A stretch of DNA of 64,000 bases from Hymenobacter amundsenii (GTDB taxonomy: Bacteria; Bacteroidota; Bacteroidia; Cytophagales; Hymenobacteraceae): NCBI RefSeq assembly GCF_002204745.1, contig NZ_NIRR01000003.1:1-64000 (forward strand), in the 5' to 3' direction. The translations under genes and the position numbers were made by a program. The notes under the pieces were generated by a model. That model had not been told where the DNA came from and did not search any database. It worked only from the letters and a program-made list of their open reading frames with translations. Below, in pieces: positions 1-8,100 of this stretch. Position 1 is the first letter of the stretch; every line of letters begins with the position of its first letter.

Positions 1-210
1 GAAGTTGTGCGGGCGCTGCCGTGGAGTACTTGTCCCATAAGTTCGTGCGAAATTCCAGCCCGGAAAATACACCATCTCTCTCTGGGACTATACACCTAGG
101 CATTGGCCATGCCTCGGTCCCTGCCAATGCTGCCTAACGCTTGGCACCCGCCCTTTCCGTTCCCGAATTCCCCAAAAACTCGACTAGTCGCTTTTATCCC
201 CCAACAAAAC
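1..210. other. Left-edge stretch with no supportable gene
   Basis: No reading frame here gives a convincing protein. Short open stretches exist in all plus-strand frames but each meets a stop within the first 140 bases or so, and none carries a recognisable motif. It may include the 3' end or the flank of a gene lying to the left of the window. Confidence 0.4.
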
Positions 211-242
211 AAAACCCCGGCGCCATTGGTTGCCGGGGTTTT
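211..242 (-). terminator. Rho-independent terminator, symmetric
   Basis: A perfect stem CCCCGGC/GCCGGGG is flanked by AAAA on the left and TTTT on the right, so it can work in both directions. It lies 33 bases past the stop codon of the htpG remnant on the minus strand, which is the likely gene it once served. Confidence 0.8.
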
Positions 243-274
243 ATACCGTCTTAAACTTTATAGACTTTCTAAAG

Positions 275-1043
275 CTACTCGGCCGCCAGTAAATCGGCGC
301 TCCGCTTCACGAAGGCAGTTAGGGCCTCGCCTTTTAGCATGCCTTGAGCCAGCAAGGCCAGGTCGAAGGCCTGGCGGGCCAGCTTGCCCCCGGCCTCAGC
401 TTCGGCGCTGAGCACGCGCTGGGTGATGGGGTGGTTGGCATTCACACTCACGGTGTAGCTGTCGGGCAAAGAGCCGAACATCTGCATGCCGCCACCGCCG
501 CCGGTACGCTGCATATCCTTCATGCGGCGCATGAACTCGGGAAGCGTGATGATGACGGGCGCATCCTGGGGCGAGAGAGCCTCTACCTGCACCTGCATCT
601 GGTCGTTGCTGATGGCCTGCTTGTACACGTCGGTCAGGCGGGTCTTTTCGTCGTCGCTGAGCACACTTTCCGGTGCGTCGTCCTTCGCGATGAGCTTACC
701 TACCGTCTCGGCATCCACGCGCTTGAAGGTGGTTTTCTCCAGCTTCTGCTCCAGCTGCCCGATAAAGTGCGAATCGAGCGGACCGCTGAGTTCAAGCACA
801 TCGTAGCCACGGTCCTGGGCGGCTTGCACGAAGCTGTGCTGGGCCTCGGCGTCGGTGGTATACAGCACCACGGTTTGCTCGCTTTTGTCTTTCTGGTTGG
901 CCTGCACGAACTCCTGATATTCGGGAAGCGTGAAGGTTTTGCCAGCCACGTTCTGCACGAGCACGAAATCCTTCGCCTTCTCGTAGAACTTCTCGTCCGA
1001 GAGCATGCCGTACTTCACGAACAGCCCGATATCGGACCATTTC
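275..1043 (-). pseudogene. htpG: HtpG (Hsp90) C-terminal remnant, 5' part missing
   Basis: The frame encodes about 255 residues matching the end of the middle domain and the dimerisation domain of HtpG, including a stretch DIGLFVKYGMLSDEKFY and a glycine-rich GGGGGMQMFG loop. A full HtpG is about 610-630 residues, so the N-terminal ATPase domain and most of the middle domain are absent. Similarity runs back to about base 1043 (codons for KWSDIGLF); an in-frame TAG follows a few codons further upstream, and an unrelated HNH gene begins by 1162. The break coincides with the edge of an inverted-repeat element (1044-1110). The GTG at 1018 could be read as a start, but a product lacking the ATPase domain would not be a chaperone. 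I infer a decayed or rearranged gene; an intact htpG may exist elsewhere. Confidence 0.8.
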
Positions 1044-1110
1044 TGCCACAGTAAACCCTAACAGCAGGGTTACTGTGGCACGCGAGATTCTTCGCTTTGC
1101 ATGACGTTCT
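1044..1110. repeat. Partial copy of the 110-bp inverted-repeat family, at the htpG break
   Basis: A hairpin (TGCCACAGTAAACCCT at 1044-1059 against AGGGTTACTGTGGCA at 1066-1080) is followed by ACGCGAGATTCTTCGC and ATGACGTTCT. This order matches the right half of the full elements at 1764-1872 and 3835-3952. The left arm of the family is missing, replaced by htpG sequence. Confidence 0.7.
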
Positions 1111-1161
1111 GCTAAACCCAAAAACCAAAAAAAAGCCGGTCAGCCGTGGGGCTGCCGGTGG

Positions 1162-1656
1162 TTATTGGAGGTAAGGATGCCAGTTCTGGTCGAGGGTGCC
1201 GGCGCTGAGCTTGAGGAAGCCGGTGAGCGTGGGTTTCTTGGGCTGCTGCCGGATGGTGAGGCCTGCCTCCTGAGGCGTGTAGTGGCCCTTGGCGTGGTTG
1301 CAGCGGGAGCAGGCCGTAAGCAGATTGCTCCAGCTGGAATCCCCGCCCCTACTTCGAGGTAGTACGTGGTCGAGCGTCAGGTTTTTAGTCGAGCCGCAGT
1401 ACTGGCACTCGAAGTTGTCGCGCTTCATCACGTTGTGGCGGCTCAGGGCAATGCCCTTGTAAGGCACGCGCACGTAACGCTGCAACCGGATGATGCTCGG
1501 CTTGGGGTACGCCCGGCTCACGGTGCGCAACACGCCGTGCTCGGATTTGGCAATCAGTTCGGCTTTTTCCAGATACAGCAACACGAAAGCCTTCTGGACG
1601 CTGCACAGCGTAATCGCAGTGTAGTCGCCGTTCAACACAAGCACCTTTTGGTCCAT
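1162..1656 (-). CDS. HNH endonuclease family protein
   Basis: A 164-residue protein with a C-terminal HNH nuclease fold. The zinc-binding pairs are C84-x2-C87 and C116-x2-C119. The HNH core is the D96-H97 pair in LDHVLPRSRGG, then N111 and H121. The N-terminal 70 residues form the conserved segment usual in the stand-alone bacterial proteins of this type (VLNGDYTAI start), so length and layout are normal. Members are widespread single-copy genes, not linked to a restriction system, and their physiological target is not known; a role in DNA repair or processing is a guess. ATG start at 1656. It is flanked by repeat elements on both sides, so it is probably transcribed alone. Confidence 0.85.
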   Translation of the reverse strand: MDQKVLVLNGDYTAITLCSVQKAFVLLYLEKAELIAKSEHGVLRTVSRAYPKPSIIRLQRYVRVPYKGIALSRHNVMKRDNFECQYCGSTKNLTLDHVLPRSRGGDSSWSNLLTACSRCNHAKGHYTPQEAGLTIRQQPKKPTLTGFLKLSAGTLDQNWHPYLQ

Positions 1657-1763
1657 ATAACGCGAAGAAAAAAGAACCTACTCTGCCAGAAAGCTAGATG
1701 ATTCTAAGCGCATTAACAACAGACGAAAGGTTCTGGTTGCGGGCAGATGAGTGGAAGAAGGAA

Positions 1764-1872
1764 AGAACTGTTATTCTGAGCGGCGCGAAGAATCCCGCGT
1801 GCCGAAGCAACTCCAGATAGTAGGGTTACTTTGGTACGCGGGATTCCTTGCGCTGCTCAGAATGACAGTTCT
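1764..1872. repeat. Inverted-repeat element, full copy (109 bp)
   Basis: Arms of 37 bases at 1764-1800 and 1836-1872 are complementary with only a few mismatches (AGAACTGTTATTCTGAG at the outer left, CTCAGAATGACAGTTCT at the outer right). The centre contains TAGTAGGGTTACTTTGG, shared with the copy at 3835-3952. No coding sequence is inside. It lies between the HNH gene and the 3' end of the NlpC/P60 gene. The structure resembles a MITE or large REP-type element. Confidence 0.8.
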
Positions 1873-1896
1873 TGTTCTCTGGCCCCTTGCTTGTTT

Positions 1897-2703
1897 CTAC
1901 TCCTCGGGCAGGATGCGCTTGATGAGGCGCAGCTTGTGGCTGTACTTCTGCTGGTCGCGGCGGAAGATGCCGTTGTGGTCGAGCGGGTCGATGCGGACCT
2001 CGCCACTGGCGTGCAGGATCTGCTGGTCGTCGAGCAGCAGGCCCACGTGCACGATGCGGCCCTCGGCGTTGTCGAAGAAAGCCAGGTCGCCGGGGCGGGT
2101 CTGGGCCACGAAATGCACCGGCTGGCCCGCCTGAATCTGTTGGTGAGCATCGCGGGGGAGCTGCACGCCCACCAGCCCGTAGAGCTGCTGCACGAGGCCC
2201 GAGCAGTCGATGCCGAACAGGGTTTTGCCGCCCCACAAATAGGGCGCTTTCAGGTACATGAGGGCCGTTTTATGGAGCAGGCGGCGGCGGCCGTCCACCG
2301 AGCCGTGGGGGCCGTGGCCGTTGCGCGGATTGGTGGCGGCCCCGTTGTAGAAGTAGGGCTGGTCGCCGAGGCGCAGGGTCATGCCATCGAAAAACGGCAG
2401 GCGGGTACCGAGCGTAACGGGCATTTTGGTGGTGTCGTCGCTCACCATCTGCACCACATCGAGCGTGCGCGGATGGTCCTCAGCCTGCCAAAGACGGAAA
2501 TACTCAGCCGTTACGGGGCGGTGCTGCTTGGCATCCATCCAGCCCACGTACTGGTCGGCGGCCAGGCGCACCTGTAGCCAGTTGCCCTGCACAAGCAGCA
2601 CCGAATAGCACTCCCCAAAAATAAGCTGGGTGACGATTTCGGCCTTGTCGGTGGGTTCGGCCCGCACCGGCACGGCGCTCAGGGCGCAAATTCCGTGTTC
2701 CAA
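1897..2703 (-). CDS. C40 family (NlpC/P60) peptidoglycan endopeptidase with SH3 region
   Basis: A 268-residue protein. Residues 5-60 look like a bacterial SH3 domain that would bind cell wall; the C-terminal 120 residues are an NlpC/P60 cysteine peptidase. The catalytic cysteine is C167 in GIDCSGL, the histidine H219 in IVHVGLL, with H231 as the probable third polar residue. Such enzymes cut the D-Glu to diamino-acid bond in peptide stems. No signal peptide is visible, so it may act on imported muropeptides in the cytoplasm, or the true start may lie elsewhere. The start used is a TTG at 2703 because no ATG is in frame just upstream. A 25-base sequence ending three bases before that TTG is identical to the one preceding ftsX. 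Activity is inferred from the family. Confidence 0.85.
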   Translation of the reverse strand: MEHGICALSAVPVRAEPTDKAEIVTQLIFGECYSVLLVQGNWLQVRLAADQYVGWMDAKQHRPVTAEYFRLWQAEDHPRTLDVVQMVSDDTTKMPVTLGTRLPFFDGMTLRLGDQPYFYNGAATNPRNGHGPHGSVDGRRRLLHKTALMYLKAPYLWGGKTLFGIDCSGLVQQLYGLVGVQLPRDAHQQIQAGQPVHFVAQTRPGDLAFFDNAEGRIVHVGLLLDDQQILHASGEVRIDPLDHNGIFRRDQQKYSHKLRLIKRILPEE

Positions 2704-2705
2704 AA

Positions 2706-2730
2706 CGGTGAATGAGTGAATGAGTGACTC
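2706..2730 (-). repeat. 25-bp exact dispersed repeat before a start codon
   Basis: Read on the minus strand this is GAGTCACTCATTC followed by ACTCATTCACCG. The same 25 bases occur on the plus strand at 9976-10000, directly before ftsX. Degenerate relatives are near 25022-25050 and 25181-25212. It contains a short internal ACTCATTC repeat. Confidence 0.75.
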
Positions 2731-2872
2731 GATGGATTTGACGTTCGTGGGGCCGGAGCGGAGCGGTAAGCCTGACGAAGCAGGATTCAGTGGGGAAAAA
2801 GAGAAGGAGAATTTCCCGCCATTCGTGCCGCTAAGCTCCGCAGCCCTCAGCCCTTCGTTTTGGCATCTCTAC

Positions 2873-3337
2873 CTAATAGTCCCGCGCCCGGTCCATTTCG
2901 CGCTTCTGGTCCTTGGCTTTCAGGTCGTCGCGCTTGTCGTAGAGCTTCTTGCCCTTGGCCAGGGCAATTTCGAGTTTGGCGAAGCCCCGGTCGCTCACGA
3001 ACAGGCGCACAGGCACGATGGTGAGGCCCTGCTCCTGGTTTTTGGCGGCCAGCTGCTTGAGTTCGCGCTTGTTGAGCAACAGCTTACGGGGACGCTTGGG
3101 TTCGTGGTTGTTGTAGGTGCCCTCGGTGTACTGGGCAATGGTGATGTTATGAGCCCAGAGGCTGCCGTCGGGATGGAACACGCAGAAACCGTCGCCGAGC
3201 TGCACGCTGCCGTCCCGGATGCTCTTGATTTCGGTGCCTTGGAGCATCATGCCCGCCGTGTAGTTCACCAGAAAGGCGTACTCGAAGCGGGCCCGGCGGT
3301 TCTGGATGTTGATATGCTTGACCTTTTCTTCCTTCAT
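2873..3337 (-). CDS. smpB: SsrA-binding protein SmpB
   Basis: A 154-residue basic protein that binds tmRNA and brings it to stalled ribosomes for trans-translation. Family features are the N-terminal NRRARFEY segment, the GTEIKSIRDG loop, VRLFVSDRG in the core and the lysine/arginine-rich C-terminal tail (KRDDLKAKDQKRE) that enters the mRNA channel. I chose the ATG at 3337 (MKEEKVKH), which gives the usual length; an upstream ATG at 3400 would add 21 residues encoded by a repetitive CGCTGATT sequence and is unlikely. The tmRNA gene itself is not in this window. Confidence 0.95.
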   Translation of the reverse strand: MKEEKVKHINIQNRRARFEYAFLVNYTAGMMLQGTEIKSIRDGSVQLGDGFCVFHPDGSLWAHNITIAQYTEGTYNNHEPKRPRKLLLNKRELKQLAAKNQEQGLTIVPVRLFVSDRGFAKLEIALAKGKKLYDKRDDLKAKDQKREMDRARDY

Positions 3338-3423
3338 CACTGATATGCGCTGGTTGTTGCGCTGATTTCGCTGATTGTATATGCTGGTGGCCCGATGCAC
3401 AAGCGGGCACGGGCAACTCGCCC

Positions 3424-3819
3424 CTACCCCCGCAGTTCCCGAAACCGGGCCTGCAGCTTCGCGCTACTCACGATGCGCTGGCCGGTGCGGCCGGTGGCTA
3501 CCAGCCGCTCACCCACCCGGGCTTCTACGCGGCACAGCAACTCGGGGCCGTTGAGCTGCTCAAAAATAGCCCTAAATTCCACGGTTTCCCCTTCGAAGGC
3601 CGGGCCGCGGTGCTCCACCGTCAGCAACGTGCCAATGCTCTCCTCCCCCGCTTCCAGCATCTGCTCCACAAACTGCCGGCTCGTCCACTCCAGCGCCTGC
3701 CCCAGCGCAAACGTGCTCAGCACCGGATGAATCAGCCGCCCATCGAGCACCGCAAAGTCGGCCGCCGTCACGGTCAGCCGGTACGTCTGCTCATCGCCGG
3801 GCTGGAAAGGGTTGGTCAT
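3424..3819 (-). CDS. Hotdog-fold thioesterase family protein
   Basis: A 131-residue protein of hotdog-fold size and pattern: a central helix segment (LSTFALGQALEWTSRQFVEQM) followed by beta strands (SIGTLLTVEHRGPAFEGETVEFRAIF). The layout fits the small acyl-CoA thioesterases related to fluoroacetyl-CoA thioesterase FlK. These hydrolyse acyl-CoA, but the substrate cannot be read from the sequence. It stands between smpB and a 118-bp inverted-repeat element and has its own start (ATG at 3819). The family call is fairly safe; the function is an inference. Confidence 0.7.
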   Translation of the reverse strand: MTNPFQPGDEQTYRLTVTAADFAVLDGRLIHPVLSTFALGQALEWTSRQFVEQMLEAGEESIGTLLTVEHRGPAFEGETVEFRAIFEQLNGPELLCRVEARVGERLVATGRTGQRIVSSAKLQARFRELRG

Positions 3820-3834
3820 TGGGTGGGGTTAGGG

Positions 3835-3952
3835 AAGAACATCATTTGGAGCGTAGCGAAGAATCTCGTGTGTAGTTGTAACTCTTAATAGTAGGATTAC
3901 TTTGGCAACGTCAGCACGCAAGATTCTTCGCTACGCTCTGAATGACGTTCTT
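3835..3952. repeat. Inverted-repeat element, full copy (118 bp)
   Basis: Arms of 37 bases at 3835-3871 and 3916-3952 pair closely (AAGAACATCATTTGGAGCG on the left, CGCTCTGAATGACGTTCTT on the right). The interior has AATAGTAGGATTACTTTGG, shared with the element at 1764. It sits between the thioesterase start and the 3' end of tsaD. Confidence 0.8.
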
Positions 3953-3972
3953 TCCGTCCTGACAACTGGCAC

Positions 3973-4978
3973 CTACGCCAGCTTCAACCTTGGGTCCGAA
4001 CTCACCAGCTGGGTGGCGAAGTCGCCGGCTTCGTACTGAAATTGGGCCGTGATGGCGACCATGGCGGCGTTATCGGTGCAGTATTGGAAGGCGGGGATGA
4101 ACACTTGCCAGCCTTGGGCAACGGCTTCGGCTGGCAGCGCCTGGCGCAGGCCGCTGTTGGCGGCCACGCCCCCCGGCCAGGGCCACCTGGGTCAGACCCT
4201 GGTCGGCGGCGGCGCGGCGCAGCTGGCGTAGGAGCGTCTGGATGATGGTGTGCTGGATGCTGGCGCAGAGGTCGGCCAGGTTTTCGGCCACGAAGTCGAG
4301 GTTTTTCGCTGTTTCCTTCTTCACGAAGTACATAACGGCTGTTTTCAGGCCGCTGAAGCTGAAATCGTAGCCCGGCATGGTGCCTACCGGCAGCGGGAAA
4401 CGGGTGGGGTTGCCCTCGCGGGCCAGCTTGTCGAGGTGGGGGCCGCCGGGATAGGGCAGGCCGAGCAGCTTGGCCGTCTTGTCGAAAGCCTCGCCAGCTG
4501 CGTCGTCGATGGTCTGGCCGATAATTTCCATGTCGAGCGGCCCGCGAACCACCACCAGCTGGGTATGGCCACCGCTGACGGTAAGGCACAAAAACGGAAA
4601 CTGCGGCCGGGGCTCCTCAATAAAATGCGCCAGAATGTGGGCCCGCATATGGTTGACGGCAATCAGGGGTTTGCCCAAAGCCAGCGCCATCGTTTTGGCG
4701 AACATCCCGCCCACCAAGAGCGAGCCCAGCAGCCCCGGCCCCTGGGTGAAGGCTACCGCGTCGAGGTCGTGCTTGCTGACTCCGGCCTGCTTGAGCGCCG
4801 AATCCACGACCGGCACCAGGTGCTGCTGGTGGGCCCGGGAGGCCAGCTCGGGCACCACGCCGCCGTACTGCTCGTGCACCTGCTGGGTGGCCACCACGTT
4901 GGCCCGGATTTCGCCGTCGACGAGCACGGCGGCCGAAGTGTCGTCGCAGGAAGATTCGATGGCGAGGATGGTGGGCAT
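3973..4978 (-). CDS. tsaD: tRNA N6-adenosine threonylcarbamoyltransferase TsaD, apparent +1 frameshift
   Basis: TsaD transfers the threonylcarbamoyl group to A37 of ANN-decoding tRNAs, working with TsaB and TsaE. The N-terminal frame carries AIESSCDDTSAAV and the metal-binding HMRAH (H109 and H113 approximately), then GGPHLDKLA. At about residue 268 the frame runs AGG then unrelated RGRQQRP, whereas the correct continuation VAANSGLRQAL ... FQYCTDNAAMVA is in the neighbouring frame ending at 3973. The switch falls in a run of six G on the minus strand (4169-4174); five would restore one frame of about 334 residues, the normal length. The gene is essential in most bacteria, so a base-calling error in the homopolymer is the simplest reading, but slippage or a real mutation is possible. 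ATG at 4978. Confidence 0.9.
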
Positions 4979-5149
4979 ATTTGGGAGCTAGGAGTTGGAA
5001 ATGGCTGTATAAGAACGGGGTCATGCTCAGCATATCAACGTTCTTATCATACCGTTCTGACAACAAAATTACTACTGCCAGCCGTATGCTTCGGCCAACC
5101 GCTGTTTTTCCCCTCCGATTCTAACTTCCGGCTCCTGACTTCTAGCTTC

Positions 5150-5157
5150 TATCTTTG
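5150..5157 (+). promoter_or_regulatory. Bacteroidota -7 promoter element (TATCTTTG)
   Basis: TATCTTTG is a full match to the TAnnTTTG consensus of the Bacteroidota primary sigma factor. It lies 23 bases before the GTG start of tamB. I see no clear TTG at -33. Confidence 0.55.
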
Positions 5158-5180
5158 TCTTTCTTAGCTCCGCTCTGCCC

Positions 5181-8100
5181 GTGCCCCGCTTCCTATCCAT
5201 CATCCTGAAAGTACTCTTTGGCCTGCTGCTGCTGCTGGTGCTGGCCGTAGTGGGGGCGCTGGTGGCGTTGCGGGTGCCGAGCGTGCAAACCAACTTGGCT
5301 CAACGCGCCGCCCGCATGCTCACCGATAAGCTGGGCCAGAAGGTACTGGTTAACCGGGTCGATATCCGGCCCTTCTCGCGGGTGTTGCTCGAAGGCGTGC
5401 GGGTGCTTGATAGGCGCGGTAATGAGCTGTTCAACATCGGCCGGGCCGATGCCGACATCAAACTGTTCAGCATTTTTGACCCCAACCATTTGCACGTGGG
5501 CCGGCTCACGCTGGAGGAGCCTCGCTTTCATTTGGTCACCTATAAGAATCAGCCCGACTCTACTACCCTCGACCAGTTCATTGGGGCAGTGAAGCGGCTG
5601 CTTGGGCCTTCTGACACCACCAAGGTCAGCAAGCCGTTCGACTTCCAGATTGAGGCGCTGAGCTTGCGCAACGGGCAGTTCGTGCTGGAGCGCCACGACG
5701 TGCCCCGCAGCCCCGAATACGGCCGCACGATGGATTACGCCCACATGCGCCTCGACAGCATCTACGTCGATGCCGACCAGCTCTGGCTGCGGGGCGACTC
5801 CATCCACGCCAACATCAGCGGCCTGCGTACCGTGGATACGCCCTCGGGCACGCGGCTGCGGGAGCTAACGGCCGACATGACCTATACCGACCGATTCTGG
5901 GAGTTCGACAAGCTGATGCTGCGGGTCGAGGACAGCCGGATTCACGATTACCTGCGCTTCGAGTACCGCCGCTTCCTCAACTTCACCGACTTCAACGACT
6001 CGGTTAAAGTTATTGCCCGGCTGAAGCCCAGCCGGCTCTACTCCGACGACATTGCCAAGTTTGTGCCCGATCCGGCGGTGCGGGAGCTCAACGAAACCAT
6101 CCTCATTTCGGGGCAGGCGAAGGGCTACGTGCGCAACTTCACCACCAAAAGCCTCGACATCCGCTACGGCGAAGGCACCCGGGTGCGGGGCGACATCAAC
6201 GTGGAGGGCCTGCCCAATTTCAAGGAGAGCTTTATCGTGATGCGGCTCCAGCCCTCGGTGGTGCAGGGCAGTGATATCCGGCGCTACATTCCCGATAAAG
6301 GCTGGCCCTACGTGCGGCGGCTGGGCACCGTGAAGCTGAAGGGGCAGTTTCTGGGCTTCTACAACGATTTCGTGGCCAACGGCTCGTTCCAGACGGCGCT
6401 GGGCTCGGTCACGTCCGACGTCAACCTCAAGTTTAAAACCGACCCGCGCTACTCCACCTACGAGGGCCAACTGCGCACCACCGGCTTCCAGTTGGGCAAA
6501 CTGCTGGGCGACGAAAGCGTGGTGCGCGACGTGACGATGAACGGCAAGGTGCAGGGCGTGGGCTTCGATTTGCGCACGGCCCGGCTCACGGCCAACGCCA
6601 CCGTGCAAAGCATCTGGCTCAATGGCTACCGCTACCGCAACATCGTCACCAATGGCCGCTTCAGCCGCGAGTCGTTCACGGGTAAAATTGCGGCCAACGA
6701 CCCCAACCTAAAGTTCGATGCCACCGGCAGCGTCAGCCTCAACCCTGGCCGGCAGGCCTTCAATTTGAAGGCCAACGTGCGGCGGGCCGATTTGCGGGCC
6801 CTGGGCCTGACCAAGGAAAGCATTACCGTGGCCACCACCGCCGACGTCGATTTCCAGGGTTTGCGCCTCGACGCGCTGCTCGGCTACGCCCACCTGCGCG
6901 ACTCGCGCCTGACCTACGCCGGCCGCACCGTCAACATCGACACGCTCGACGTGCTGAGCCAGCTCGACGCCGGGCAGCGCCGGGTGCGGGTGCGCTCGGA
7001 GGTGCTTAACCTGGCCCTGACCGGCGACTTTACGCCCAGCACCGTTATCCGCGACGTGCAGACGCTGGTGGCCGAGTACCGCCTCAATTTCGAGAGCAAC
7101 GACAATGCCATTGCCGCCTACTACCGCCGCAAGCGCCAGCAGCCGCTGCCCGATTACCAGGTGGCGCTCAACCTCTACCTCAAGCAGCCCAACCCGCTGC
7201 TGCACCTGTTCGTGCCCCAGGTCAGCATTTCCGATTCCACCCGCATCGAGGGGTCGTTCCGCAACGGGCCGACGTCTATTTTCCGGCTCGGCGGGCAGGT
7301 GGCCAGTTTCCGCTACGACAGCATTCGGCTTAAAAACAGCGAGTTCGACCTGACCACCTCCAAGCTGCCCTACCAGCCCGAGGTACTGGCCCAGGCCAGC
7401 ATTACGTCGGAGCAGCAGCGCGGGGTGCCGGGGCTGGGCACCACCGAGAACTTCTACGTGGAGGGCGTCTGGGACCAGGAGAAAATCAACTTCTCGACTG
7501 CCCTGGCCCAAACCGGCACCACCAACAAAGCCCAGATCAACGGGGCGCTAGTGTTCCTGGACGACGCCGTAAAAATCATTTTCCGTCAGTCGGGCGTGAA
7601 TTTGCTGGGCAAGAACTGGACGATTGCGCCCGACAACTCGCTCATCATTTCGGGTGGGGGCCGCGAGTTCGACTTTCAGAACGTGACGCTCAGCAACGGC
7701 CAGCAGAGCATCAGCGCCCAAGGATTTCTGTCGGAAAACCCCAACAAGCCCCTGGCCCTTACGGTCACCGATTTCGAGCTGGCCACGCTTAATGGCCTCA
7801 CCGGCAGCCAGAAATTCGGGGGCCGCGTGAATGCGCTGGGCACCATCAGCGGCGTATTCGGGCCGCTGGTCATCAACTCGACGCTGAAGGTCGATTCGCT
7901 GAAAATGGACAACGTGCTGATTGGCGATGTGCAGGGCCGCGGCGACTGGGACAACAGCACCGACCGTTTGAACGTGAACCTCGACGTAACCCGCGACGCC
8001 CGCCAAGTGCTGGCCGTAACGGGCTACATCGCGCCCGGCTCCGAAACCCAGCAGCTCAACCTGACGGGCGTGCTCAGCCGGGCACCCATCAAAATCGCCC

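Noticed and set aside
103..411. Open frame of 102 codons on the plus strand
   Set aside because: It overlaps the htpG remnant and the terminator and reads as low-complexity proline/arginine; no family or start signal.
4250..5167. A 305-codon plus-strand frame opposite tsaD
   Set aside because: It is the antisense of a well-supported gene in GC-rich DNA; the product has no recognisable motif.
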